In this document: positions 1 to 10,276 of the stretch, piece by piece
Layout of the letters: each line of letters begins with the position of its first letter
How positions within the stretch are numbered: position 1 is the stretch's first letter
Assembly (NCBI GenBank): GCA_039654915.1
Contig: CM077597.1
Span: forward strand, 38,166,001 to 38,230,000
From: Aquilaria yunnanensis
Taxonomy: Eukaryota > Streptophyta > Magnoliopsida > Malvales > Thymelaeaceae
Length of the DNA stretch: 64,000 nucleotides
Reading direction: 5' to 3'
The notes under the pieces: generated by a model
Told to the model about the DNA's origin: nothing
Databases searched by the model: none
What the model saw: only the letters and a program-made list of their open reading frames with translations
Made by a program: the position numbers and the translations under genes

Positions 1-99
1 GTATCAAAATTTTCAAACACCCGATTTACCCCGTTTCAATTGGATCCTGGAGGGTTTCGGTTAAATTCCGCTGCGCTGTTTGGCTCCCGAAACCCATCA
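1..99 (+). repeat. 3' end of a Ty1/copia family C LTR
   Basis: This matches the last ~100 bases of the copia LTRs elsewhere in the window (for example those ending at 54688 and 61067), including the tggctcccgaaaccca stretch next to the terminal CA. It abuts gypsy gag sequence on its right, cutting that gag just after the last Cys of its zinc knuckle. The rest of the LTR or element lies left of the window, so full element and solo LTR cannot be told apart. Confidence 0.85.
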
Positions 100-621
100 G
101 GGCAGTGCTTGATCCAGTGATCCAAAGATCCATATTTGAGACATGTCTGTGTTTCAAAATAACATGGCCTCTTGCCATGAAACTTATTGCACTGAGGACA
201 CCTTGGGCTAACAAACTTACTCTTGACCTTACCCTCCATTAGGTTTTCCAAACTTCATACTGTCCTTACCTTTCATTGGTTTCTACAGTCTTCCAGCTTG
301 GCTAATCTCTCCTAGTGCACTTGGAAACCATTTACTTTCATATTCTTCTTGTTCCACCAGTAAAGCCTTCTAAACAACATCATGATATGCAATGGCATTG
401 AAAGGCCTAACAGCTCTTCTAATATTTGGTGTCAGGCCTCTGACAAACCTCTTGGCTTTAAGTTCTTCCAACCCATGGTATTGTGGTGTATATCTCACAA
501 GTTGGTTGAACTTGTGTTCGTATTCCAGAACAATAAGGTTGTCTTGTTGTAGTGCATCAAACTTAGCTTGCTTTAGGTCTTTGATGGCATCACTTATATA
601 CTACTCTTGGAATAATCTTGT
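100..621 (-). pseudogene. gag C-terminal fragment of an A-family gypsy element (copy A2)
   Basis: The minus strand encodes the C-terminal half of a gypsy Gag, parallel to the copy at 4980-5748. It covers the stretch before the nucleocapsid and a CCHC knuckle region. The knuckle reads CLKYGSLDHWIKHC, so the second Cys is replaced by Tyr and zinc binding should fail; the sister copy keeps CLRCGSMDHWIKDC. In-frame stops occur upstream. Its N-terminal side stops abruptly at about 621, where LTR sequence of element A1 begins inside the LTR, so the junction is a deletion breakpoint rather than an insertion edge. The other end is cut by the copia LTR. It probably belongs to an older A-family copy that A1 entered. 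Confidence 0.8.
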
Positions 622-1589
622 GCACTTTGGGCTCTAGAAACCCTCATTTCACTGCCATCTTGGTGCACTTCACACTACGTCACAAAACCTTCCATAAGTG
701 CACTCACCTCATTAAGCTTTGGTTCATCTAGCTCCATGGTTGCTTTAAAATTAAGAAAACAACCTATAATAGCAAGAGAAACTTTACCAAAGTGGGTAGG
801 CCAAATTTGAAGCTTGATCCTTGAAGTACTCAAGCAATAGCTCTAGTTTGCTTCCAATTACTTCCTTTTGCCTTCAATTTCAATCTTAAAGGTATGGTCA
901 CCATGGAGGAGCTTTGGAAGAAGTGTGGAGGATGGTGGTGGCTTTTTGGGTCAAATATGGGCGAATAAAATTCATGTTAGGCTTCTTAAATTAGTTTTAG
1001 GGCACTAAACACCCTTATTAGCGTTAATCATGATTTATGTCATTTTTTTTTGCCCATAAGCATGGTTTCTTTCTCTTAAACTTATTGGTACACATGAGCT
1101 CTAGATTTTTTACTAATTTCCAAGCCATAGGCGCCCCTCCCTAGGTGGGAAAACTCCAAACTGCTCCATTTGACTTAAGTCAAAGACATACACATCCTAA
1201 GGCCTACATTAGAACACTTAGGTCCTTTATACCTTTTTGTGTTTTCTTTGTCCTTAGTTGTCTTCCATGAGCAATTTGGTCCTCCAATAGCACTTTTATA
1301 CCATTCATATCTTTACCATAACTCTCCAAAGCTCTTTCTTGAGACTTTTACAATTAAGTACCCAAATTTCCAAAACCTTACAAAAAGGTCCATAGGTTAC
1401 TTCAAAAACAAGCAATCTTTAAGGCTTTTCTTGGAGGCCAAGTTACCAACTTGAACACTTTTAAGGAGGTGTTTATTAACCTTTTATACATCACACTTCA
1501 ATCACTATGAAGAGAATTACACACAATATAATGGTTTTTGACCATTATGTCACACTTTGTAATTGTTCTATTTTTGCGAGGTGGTAACA
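622..1589 (-). repeat. 3' LTR of A1, truncated
   Basis: It aligns with the part of the solo LTR that ends at 8251, including the closing GGTAACA (the LTR start, TGTTACC, on the minus strand). Only the first ~970 bases of a ~2.5-kb LTR remain; the rest was deleted together with part of the neighbouring gag. The polypurine tract lies immediately outside it. Confidence 0.85.
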
Positions 1590-1604
1590 ATCCTCCCGCC
1601 CTTA
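1590..1604 (-). promoter_or_regulatory. Polypurine tract of A1
   Basis: On the minus strand this reads AAGGGCGGGAGGAT directly before the LTR start TGTTACC. Position and composition fit the plus-strand priming site used in gypsy reverse transcription. Confidence 0.8.
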
Positions 1605-1624
1605 AAAATTTTGGTCCTTAAAAA

Positions 1625-3240
1625 TGGCCTTTAGCTACGGGTATTCTTTAGCATACATTTCCATATGGTCTTTTTCAGTTGCCCAGGTTGCTTATCTTTT
1701 AGAGTGGTGTGACCACTAAACTTTAACCATGGGAATAAGTTTTTTTCTTAACCTTCTAGTATCCTTGGCTAAGATAGTTATATGTTTCTTTTATACATGT
1801 CAAGTGAGGTTCCAACTATATGTCTTCCACTACAATAGCATGATTTGTATCCAATAGACACTTCTTCTGCATACTGAAGTGAAAGCATTATGGGCACTTG
1901 ACATGCTTGGCAGTAGAGCTAACCTATATGCTACCTTGCCAACTCTATCCAAGATCTCATAAGTACCTATGTATCTTGTAGCTAACTTGGTTCTTCTGCC
2001 AAATCTAACAGTGCCTTTGGTTGGTGTGACTTTCAGCCAAACATTGTCACGAACCTCAAACTCCAATTCTCTCATTCTTTTATTCACATAGGTTGTGGTT
2101 CTTTCATCGGCTGCCTTTAATCTCTCTTGAATTTTCTTGATTTTGGCAGTAGTTTGTTCAATATTTTTAGAATCAAACTCTAGCATATTTGAGGCTTTGC
2201 CCAATAGTGGGTTGTCATGCACATTTTTCCATATAATGCTTCATAAGGTACCATGCTAATGGTGCTTTGGTAACTATTGTTATATGAGAATTCCACTAAT
2301 GGCAGGTGTTGGTCCCATTCACCTTTGAAATACAACACACAGCTCCAGAGCATGTCTTCCAATATCTGTATCACCCTTTCAGTTTGCCCATCAGTCTGAG
2401 GGTGATAAGCAGTACTCAAGTTGATTTTGGTTCCTTGTGCTTTATGAATAGCACTCCAAAACTGAGCTATAAATCTTGGATCTCTATCAAATACAATGAA
2501 GTCTGGCACTCCATGTGGTCTCACTATCTCCTGGACATACATCCGGGCTAACTTCTCTAAGGAGTCTGTGAGTTTCATAGGTAAGAAGTGGGCACATTTG
2601 GTTAGCCTATCCACAATGACCTGGATCGTATCATACCTTAATTGGGTCATAGGCAACCCAGTCAGGAAGTCCATGGTTATGTTGCCCCAATTCCTCATTG
2701 GTATAGGTAGAGTTTATAAGGTACTACCTAGCTTCTGGTGCTCTACCTTTACCTTCTAGCATCTGGCACATTTGGGGACATAAGTAGCAATGTCTCTCTT
2801 CATGTTTGGCCACCAAAAAAGACTTTTCTCACTTCCTGGATGGATGTTCAACTTGCTTGTGTGAGCTTCTTCAAGCATTTCATTCCTGAGCTTTGCTCCT
2901 TTAGGCACATAAATTCAATCCTTGAAATATAGTAATCCTTGCTTATAGACAAAGGATTGCTCCAAGAGACCTTTTTCCCCTCCTAAAATCTTTTTCATAT
3001 CAGGATCTGTCTCCTGTGCCTTTCTACCTTCTCTAATCCATCTAGACTGAATTGTTAATGTGTAGATTTTGGCTTCCTCCCACTTATGCCACTTATGCCA
3101 TAGGCATAGTAGACTATTCTACTCATCATAATCACTTATGGATCTTCCTTTCAAAAGACCCATGTACTTCTTGCTCAAGGCATGTGCTACTAAAGTGCCT
3201 TTGCCCTTTGTGTACTCTATACAGCAGTCATAGTCCTTGA
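1625..3240 (-). pseudogene. A1 integrase with C-terminal chromodomain (degenerate)
   Basis: The minus-strand pol C-terminus has, in order, an HHCC-type region (about 2760-2960), the integrase core, a GPY/F-like module and a chromodomain. The DD35E set is visible: Asp in TMDFLTGLP, Asp in VFDRDPRF and Glu in QTDGQTERV, all in the 2180-2698 stretch. The next open stretch (1830-2222) holds the RRTKLATRYIGTYEIL module. Just before the polypurine tract, another frame gives RRLRKKLIPMVKV, a stop, WSHHSKR, a stop, then ATWATEKDHMEMY. These are chromodomain landmarks (the VKV-W core, the Glu/Ala-ATWE-like turn and the C-terminal helix). Stops and frame changes make it non-functional. Chromodomains of this class bind histone marks and steer integration to heterochromatin. 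Confidence 0.82.
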
Positions 3241-3250
3241 TGTATTCTAA

Positions 3251-4229
3251 CTATCTCCTTTGCCTCATGTTCAACACTTTCTGTGTGAACAAATACTTTA
3301 AGCTCTTATGGTCAGTGTAGATCACAAGGGAACTACCTATCAAGTAATGCCACCATTGCTTCAAAACAAAAATCACTGCTGCCAGTTCTAGGTCATGGGT
3401 AGGATAATTTTGCTCATGAGGTCTCAACTGCCTTGACTCATAAGCAATGACATTTCTGTCGTGCTTAAGTGCACAACCTAACCCAGATCTAGATGCATCT
3501 GTATATATAATGTAGGGCTTGCTTGGATAAAGAAGAATCAATACTGGAGTTTCAATCAACCTCTTCTTGAGCTCCTGGAAACTCCTTTCACACTTCTCAG
3601 TTCACTCAAATGTTTGACTTTTCTCGGTCAGATGAGTAAGAACTGAGGCAATCATGGAAAAGCCTGATACAAATCTCCTATAGTATCTAGCTAATCTTAG
3701 GAAACTTCTCATTTCCTTCATAGTCTTTGGTATTTCCCACTCTTGCACTGCCTTGACCTTTTCAAGGTCTGCCTTAATTCCTTGTGCATCTATGATGTGT
3801 AGTAGGAAAGACACTTCCCTTATCTAGAATTCACACTTGGATAACTTGGCATAAAGTTGATGTTCCAACAGAGACTTTAAGACAATCTTCAGATAATGTC
3901 CATATTCATTTTCATCCTTGGAATACACTAGGATGTCATCAATAAACAGAACTACAAATTTGTCCTGATATGGTCTGAACACCTTGTTCATCAGGTCCAT
4001 GAAAGTAGCTAGGGCATTAATCAAACCAAATGGCATGACTGCGTACTCATAATGCTAATGTCTAGTCCTGAACACAGTCTCAGGAATGTCCTCTTCCTTT
4101 ACTCTCAACTAGAAGTATCCAGATCTCAAATCTATCTTTGAGAAGATCTTAGCTCCTTTGAGTTGATCAGAAAAGGTCCTCAATCTTAGGGAGTGGGTAC
4201 TTGTTCTTCATAGTCACTACATTAAGCTT
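3251..4229 (-). pseudogene. A1 reverse transcriptase and RNase H (degenerate)
   Basis: The RT palm box appears as [19 protein letters not shown] (within 3824-4036), with both catalytic Asp present, preceded by [10 protein letters not shown] thumb/connection sequence follows (3602-3814). RNase H lies in 3251-3559, with [13 protein letters not shown] (first Asp), [10 protein letters not shown] (Glu) and [11 protein letters not shown] (Asp), so its active-site acidic residues are retained. Frameshifts and stops separate these stretches, for example between DYRKLN-like sequence near 4200 and MPFGL. Nucleic-acid chemistry motifs are better preserved here than reading frame, which suggests relaxed decay after insertion rather than a chimera. 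Confidence 0.85.
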
Positions 4230-4963
4230 GCTGTAGTCAATGCGTAGTCTGAAGATCCATCCTTCTTCTTCATAAAGAGAACACGAGCTCCCCATGGTAA
4301 AACACTTGGCCTTATGAACCCTTTTTCAAGGATTTCATTAAGTTGCCTTTTGAGCTCATTCATCTCTATGATAGGCATTCTACAAGGAGGAATGGACATT
4401 GGACTAGCTCCTAGTTGCAACTTGATCTCAAACTCAATCTCCCTTAGTGGAGGAATAACTGGCAGGTCTTTAGGTAAGACTTCTGGAAAGTCTCTCACTG
4501 TAGGTATTCTGTGCACTTCCTCATCATAGTGCAATTCATTCCATGCATAACAATAATCATGCTCAGAAATCACAGGTATCTCATCTAATTCCTTTAGTTC
4601 TATGCCATGCATTTCATACACTAATTCCTTAGAATTCACTAATGCATGCACTTCACCATCAGGCAATGTGATTTCCTTCTTAGCACAATCAATTCTTATG
4701 TTCTGCATAGCAACCCAATTCGTACTCGGCACTATATCATACTTTGGAATGTCCAACACTAGCATATTAGTCATAACCTTCTTATTTCCTACTACTAGCT
4801 CACAATCCTTTGCTAGGTCATTAGTGAAAACACATTGACTACTTGTTGTTTTCACTAAGGAAATCCTAGGCATGATTTCAGTAGGCAATTTCATGGCATC
4901 AACAAATTTCCTAGCCACTATAGACACAGGTGCACTAGTATCAAACAAAACTCTAACAGGCAT
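4230..4963 (-). pseudogene. A1 protease and start of RT (degenerate)
   Basis: An open stretch of about 248 codons begins with the aspartic protease: VLFDTSAPVSIVA, where the family motif is D-T/S-G, so the catalytic-loop Gly is replaced by Ser. It continues through the protease body, a linker with VRDFPEVLPKDLPVIPP (the typical gypsy protease-RT linker), and the RT N-terminus with ILEKGFIRPSVLPWGARVLF and KKKDGSS. A frameshift then ends the frame before the RT active site. Gag lies immediately upstream in another frame. The Met opening this frame is internal to a polyprotein and is not a real start. Confidence 0.85.
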
Positions 4964-5748
4964 ACCATTAAGGTAAATGTTACCTTTTATTGCTCTTCCC
5001 TTCTATGATGTCTCTGGCATCTCCACTTGGAAGACTTTGCCTTGGTACTCCCCCTTTAGGTCCTGCTCCAATAGGCCTTACTGGACCTTGGTCTTCTGGC
5101 CTTCTTTGAGCCTTTGGACAATCTTTGATCCAATGATCCATGGATCCACATCTTAGACATGCTTGGGTGTCAAAAAAGCAAGGTTTCTTTCCAGGAAACT
5201 TCTTGCATTTAGGCACCTTAGGCTAGGGGACTTCCCTTTACCCTTGCCCTTACCACCAAGGTGGGAACTCTTGGCAATTCCACTACCATGTGGTAGCTTT
5301 TTCTGCTTGTCTCCTACTTGGCTGCTTTCCTTTAGTCCATTAGGAAAGTACTTAGTCTCATAGTCCTCTTGCTCTACTAGTAGAGCTTTCTGCACTACTT
5401 CATAGTATGTAACTACTCCAAAAGGTCTTACAGCCTTTTTATATCTGACCTTAGGCCTCTGACAAATCTTTTGGCCTTTAACTCCTCTATTCCACGATAC
5501 TAAGGAGCATACCTCACCAACTGATTGAATTTGTGCTCATACTCTAAGACACTGTGGTGGTCCTACCTTAGAGCATCAAATTCAGTTTGCTTCATATCCT
5601 TGATGGCATCACTGATGTACTACTCCTGGAACAGCTGGGTGAATTCTGGCCAGGTCATTTCCATGTCTTTTCCTGGCCTTCTACCTGTCTGGATAGCATA
5701 TCTATCTCTGGTGTTCCTCCATCATATCTCTGCACTGCCAACCAGATT
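4964..5748 (-). pseudogene. A1 gag, C-terminal part with CCHC knuckle
   Basis: Minus-strand Gag continues here after interruption by a solo LTR. It opens with YNLVGSAEIWWRNTRDR, the capsid helix typical of chromovirus Gag, then MEMTWPEF, FDAL and HKFNQLVRYAP. The nucleocapsid follows: PGKKPCFFDTQ, then the intact CCHC box CLRCGSMDHWIKDC. Several stops (for example after QLFQE) break the frame. The N-terminal half of the same gag lies on the other side of the inserted LTR (8257-8960), with sequence continuity across the TSD. Confidence 0.85.
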
Positions 5749-5753
5749 GTAGG

Positions 5754-8251
5754 TGTTACCCACTCTAGGGTAGTCCAATTGTGGTGCCAAAATTGTGCAT
5801 TTAGACTCCCAGGATTGGTAAGGTTTTGTAGGCCATAAGAATACTACCCTTAGTGTGCATGCCCAAGTGGTCCTCCTGGGCACTATGTAAATACATGCAT
5901 ATTGGTCCAACCATCACACACATATTAACATTTCATGCACACCATGGCAGAAAAGAAAGAAAACACTAGCACAAGTCTTAATCTTGGCTACCACACATTA
6001 GGCAATCTTGTTAAGTTCTAGTGACCAGCTACTGCACCTGTAACTTCCACTAATAAACTGTATCATTCTAGCCACATACCCCCCTATTTTATTTGCTCCA
6101 TTATCAATTAGAGACATAAATCAAACCAAGAAATTTTGTTTTACATCAATAGCCCACCTATGGACCAAGTTATGGATTGTTGAAGTTGGTTACAAAATTC
6201 TGACCAAATGAATAGTAACTTAGCCAATTTTGAAATGTCATACCTTTGGCTAAAGGGATCAAAATCTAGAAATTACAAATCCCAGTTCAACCTCTAGATG
6301 TTCTCTAGGTTTGGTCAAAATTTCATACAAACCTTCCTTCTACATAGGGAGATATCGAACTTTAAGTCCAGAGTCGAAATTTTGATCACCTTATGGCCAT
6401 TTTGCCCATACAAAATTTCATAAGTGTGCAAACACTTCATTCACAAGGGGAAATCCCTACAAGGCTATCCCATGTATGTAAATTACACATAGGAATTACA
6501 TTCCCTTTCTTTTAACAGCTTTATGTGGCCAAAACAGAATTTACAAGTAAGCAGCCCATCATTCACACTTAGGCAGCTTTGCACCACATCACTTACATAG
6601 CCAAAACATTACTCAAATGTTCACATACTTGTCTCATTTTACATACACTACATGTACATGAATAAATTCAGTACAATATGGTCTTAACTCAGCCAAATAT
6701 GCACCATAGGTTACAGGAGGTCCTGAGACACAATGGACTCCAAAAAGAGGATGCTGGACAGCTCCTGCACAACACAATAAGTACCACCATTAAGAATACC
6801 AAATGTGCTCCTAAAATCACAAAAATTTCCAGATCATAACTACACATATGTAAGTTCATGTACCTGAAATTCCAGATCAAAACTGAAACCAGAAAGGTTA
6901 GTTTGAAGGTGATCTTTCTGCTGGACCTGAAATGACAGAATTGAGGGGAGTAAGTTTCATTGAGAAACTTAGTAAGGGTAGCACTTGGATTCAATAGGCA
7001 ATGTAACCATCATTAAAACCTGAATCCAAAGACACTAAAAAACAAAAATCACAATGCATATATACAGGATATAGCAAACAAATGCAGCAGCGAAACACAA
7101 ACAATGAACAAATGAAATGTGGCAGCAACAATAACCGTTGATTAGTCCATAAGACACATAGTAAACATAAATAAATCACTATGGAATCCCTCCTCAAGCT
7201 AATGCTTGGTATTAAAAGGATTTTAATAGTAGTTAGTACTAACTTTGGGCTCTAGAAACCCTCATTTTACTGCCATCTTTGTGCACTTCACACTAGGTCA
7301 CAAAAGCTTTAATAAGTGCACTCCCCACACTAAGCTTAGTTCATCAAGCTCATGGCTCTCTTCCAAGCTTAGCCCTAGCTCCATGGATGTTTGACAATTC
7401 CATAAAATAGTCCACAAGAGCAAGAGAACCCTTACCAAAGTGGGTAGGCTGAAAATCAAGCTTGATCCTTGAAGTATCCAAGAAATAGCTCTAGTTTGCT
7501 TCCAATTGCTTCCTTTTGCCTTCAATTTCAATCAATTGCAAGTTTGAAGGTGTGGTGGCTATGGAGGAAGTATGGCTGTGTTCTTGGGCTGGGGGAGGTT
7601 GAAAATGAAAGAGGGATAAGTGATTTGGCCACTTAAATGGACTTAAATGAGCTTAAGGGCACAAAACACACTTAACAAGCTTAACCTTGCTTTATGTCAT
7701 TTTCTTTCTCACTAGTTATGGTTTCTTTGTCTTAAACTCATTGGTACACATATGCCCAACATTTTTGACTAATTATCAAGTCTTGGCTGCCACCCCCATG
7801 GTGAGATAACCCCACAATTCCACCCTTAGACTTAAGTCAAAAGCTTGAACACCTTAAGGTTTACACTAGGACATTTAGGTCCTTTTTGCCTTTAGTGTTT
7901 CCTTTGTCCAAACTTGTCTTCCATGAGTAATTTGGTCCTCCAATAGCACTTTCATACTAGTTATATCCTTCCCACAACTCTCCAAGTCTCTTTCTTGAGA
8001 GTTTTGCAATTGAGTACCTGAATTTCCAAAACCTTACAAAAAAGTCCATAGGTTGCTTGACAAACAAGCAATCCTTTAGGCTTTTCTTATGGGCCAAGTT
8101 ACCAACTTGGAACACTTTTAAGGAGCTGTTGATCATACTTTTAACCACCTCCCCCCCCCCACTTCAATCACTATGGTGAGAATTACATAATATAATGGTT
8201 TTTGGCCATTATGACACACTTGTAATTCTCCCATTTTGTGAGGTGGTAACA
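5754..8251 (-). repeat. Solo LTR of the A family inserted in A1 gag
   Basis: A single ~2.5-kb LTR bounded by TGTTACCC on the left and GGTAACA on the right, with no internal region, is flanked by a perfect 5-bp duplication GTAGG (5749-5753 and 8252-8256). Gag reads through the site: ...GGCTACCTAC on one side and CCTACAATCTGG on the other (minus strand). This is the product expected when an inserted element of the same family recombines between its two LTRs. It is the most complete A LTR here. It contains a poly-C run near 8150-8160. The small ORFs across it match no protein family I recognise. Confidence 0.93.
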
Positions 8252-8256
8252 GTAGG

Positions 8257-8960
8257 TAGCCAATGAAAATCTCTTGATAGAGTTGAGTGCCATCCTCTCA
8301 AACATTTTTTCAATGAAGATTAACCACTCCTTAGCTCTCTCTAGCCTAGCTCTTCCATCAAACTGTGGAGGTCTTACGCCTTGGAACCTCTCCAACAATC
8401 TGACTTCATCTAGGCCTTCTAGATCCTCTGATCTATGTCTGCTAGATCTATGAGAGCCCTCTATATGGGGATGCTCTCTATGATCTCTTTGCCCTCTCTT
8501 GGATCTTCTCTCATGGCCTTCCTCAGTCTCATTCCTAGTGGAGGAATGGTCTTAGACTGAGGGATTGGTCCTGGACACCTGACCAATCTCTGACCTTATT
8601 CTTCTTCCTCTTGGATTTCTCCTATCTTCACCTTCCTCCTCAACAGTTTCATCATTTGTATCTTCTACGCTTCCAGAAGGAACATATTCAAATTTGTTCC
8701 TAGTATCTTCTTTTGTTTGCCACTGTGCATCTTGAACTAGTTCTGCTAGAGCTACCTAGACTACTTGCTCTTGTGCTTGAATCAACCTTGCTAATTTTCA
8801 TTGATTAGAGCTAAGTTCCTCTGAAGCTCTAACCAAACCTATGGCACTTCAGGGCTTAGTGCTGCCTGTCGGCACTGATTCCCTCAATTCTACCAGTTCT
8901 TTGTTGCCCAAAATTAGTAGGAGGCCTTCGAGGTGGTTCCCCTCTCCTTATGGAAACCAT
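8257..8960 (-). pseudogene. A1 gag, N-terminal part
   Basis: The minus strand starts with an ATG about 180 bases inside the 5' LTR, giving MVSIRRGEPPRRPPTNFGQQ, an Arg/Pro-rich Gag N-terminus. After a stop-ridden middle it reaches the conserved capsid start PPQFDGRARLERAKEWLIFIE, with KMFERM after it, a hallmark of gypsy Gag. The reading is cut at ...SIKRFSLATY by the solo LTR and resumes at 5748. In the middle (8410-8700) many stops are present, with remnants of a Ser/Arg- and Glu-rich stretch. Confidence 0.75.
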
Positions 8961-9120
8961 GTTTACTTCCTGCGTTGATGATTCATTATAGAGTACATAG
9001 AAAGATCATAGGTATTTCAATGGTACTTAACATTAGCAGCTGACAAAACAAAGTTCATGTATGTAGATGCATGCAATGCAATTATAAGCTATGTACATGG
9101 GCAAACCATGTGCTGACCAT

Positions 9121-9132
9121 GCTCTGATACTA
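9121..9132 (-). other. Primer-binding site of A1 (initiator Met-tRNA)
   Basis: Just inside the 5' LTR the minus strand reads TAGTATCAGAGC. This differs at one base from TGGTATCAGAGC, the complement of the 3' end of plant initiator Met-tRNA. It fixes the minus orientation and marks 9138 as the inner LTR edge. The 160 bases between it and the gag start are untranslated leader with no other feature that I see. Confidence 0.85.
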
Positions 9133-9137
9133 GCATC

Positions 9138-10276
9138 TGTTACCCATTCTGGGGTAGTCTAATTATGATGCCAAAATTGTACATTTAGACTCCCAGGATT
9201 GGTAATGTTCTGTAGGCCATTTGAACACTACCCTTAGTGTGCAGACCCAAGTGGCCCTCTCGTGCACTATGTAAATAAATGCATATTGGTCAAACCATCA
9301 CATACATATTCACATCTCATGCTCACCACTACAGAAAAGAAAGAAAACACTAGCACAAGTCTTAATTTTGCCTACCATGCATTAGGCAATCTTGTTAAGC
9401 TCTAGTAACTAACCACTACACCTGTAACTTCCTCTAATAAACTATATCATTCTACCCATGTAACACCCTATTTTATTTGCTCCATTATCAAGTAAAGACT
9501 AAGACCAAACCAAGGGATTTTGTTTTACATCAATAGCCCGTCTATGGACCAAGTTATGGAATTTTTAAGTTGGTTACAAAATTCTGACCAAATGGACACT
9601 AACTTGGCCAAATTTGCAATGTCATAACTTTGCATACAGGGCTCCAAATTTAGAAATTCCAAATCCCAGTTCAACGTATAGACTTTCTATAAGTGTGGTA
9701 AAAATTTCATATGAAGATTCAGTCTATACAGGGAGATACAGTATTTTGAGTGCAAAGTCAAAATTCTGGTCACTTTATGACCATTTTGCCCATACAAAAA
9801 TTCATAAGTGTGCAAACACTTCATTCACAAAGGTTAAGCCCTCCAAGGCTATCCCATACATGTCCAATACACATGGAAAATATATTCTCTTGCATCTAGC
9901 AACTTTATGTGGCCAAAACAGAATTTACAAGTAAGCAGCCTATAATTCACACTTAGGTAGCTTTGCACCACATCACATACATAGCCAAAACACTACTCAA
10001 ATGTTCACATACTTGTCTCATTTTACATACATTACATGTAAATGAATACAAGCACTACATAATGGTCTCAACTTAGCTAAATACTTACCCTAAGTTATAG
10101 GAGTGCTTGAGACACAATGGACTCCAAAACAGCATGTTGGACAGCTACTGCAAAACACAATAACCACGATTAGTAAAAATCACCAAAATTTCCAGATTAT
10201 AACTTGACATCTGAAAATTTACGTACCTAAAAATTCAGAGCAAGACTCAAAACACAAATGTCAGTTTGAATGTGAT
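9138..10276 (-). repeat. 5' LTR of A1, truncated
   Basis: It starts with the LTR terminus TGTTACCC and parallels the solo LTR from 5754 for about 1.1 kb. It breaks off at about 10276, where GC-richer sequence of element E begins mid-domain. Neither side of that junction is a natural terminus, so this is a deletion or recombination breakpoint. Confidence 0.87.

Larger units (their letters stand above)
622..10276 (-). mobile_element. Ty3/gypsy chromovirus A1 (Tekay/Del-like), degenerate, minus strand
   Basis: Read on the minus strand the order is 5' LTR remnant, initiator-tRNA primer site, gag, protease, RT, RNase H, integrase, chromodomain, polypurine tract and 3' LTR remnant. This is the standard gypsy order, and the chromodomain places it among chromoviruses. 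About 7.1 kb is its own sequence once the solo LTR inside gag is removed. Both LTRs are cut by later deletions (the outer part of the 3' LTR at ~622 and of the 5' LTR at 10276), so no TSD for the whole element can be seen. Many stops and frameshifts show it is inactive. Tekay/Del is my reading of the chromodomain and long LTR, not a phylogeny. Confidence 0.88.

Noticed and set aside
622..8251. Treating 5754-8251 as the 5' LTR of A1
   Set aside because: It lacks a PBS at its inner edge and has its own TSD GTAGG; the true 5' LTR with PBS is at 9121-10276.
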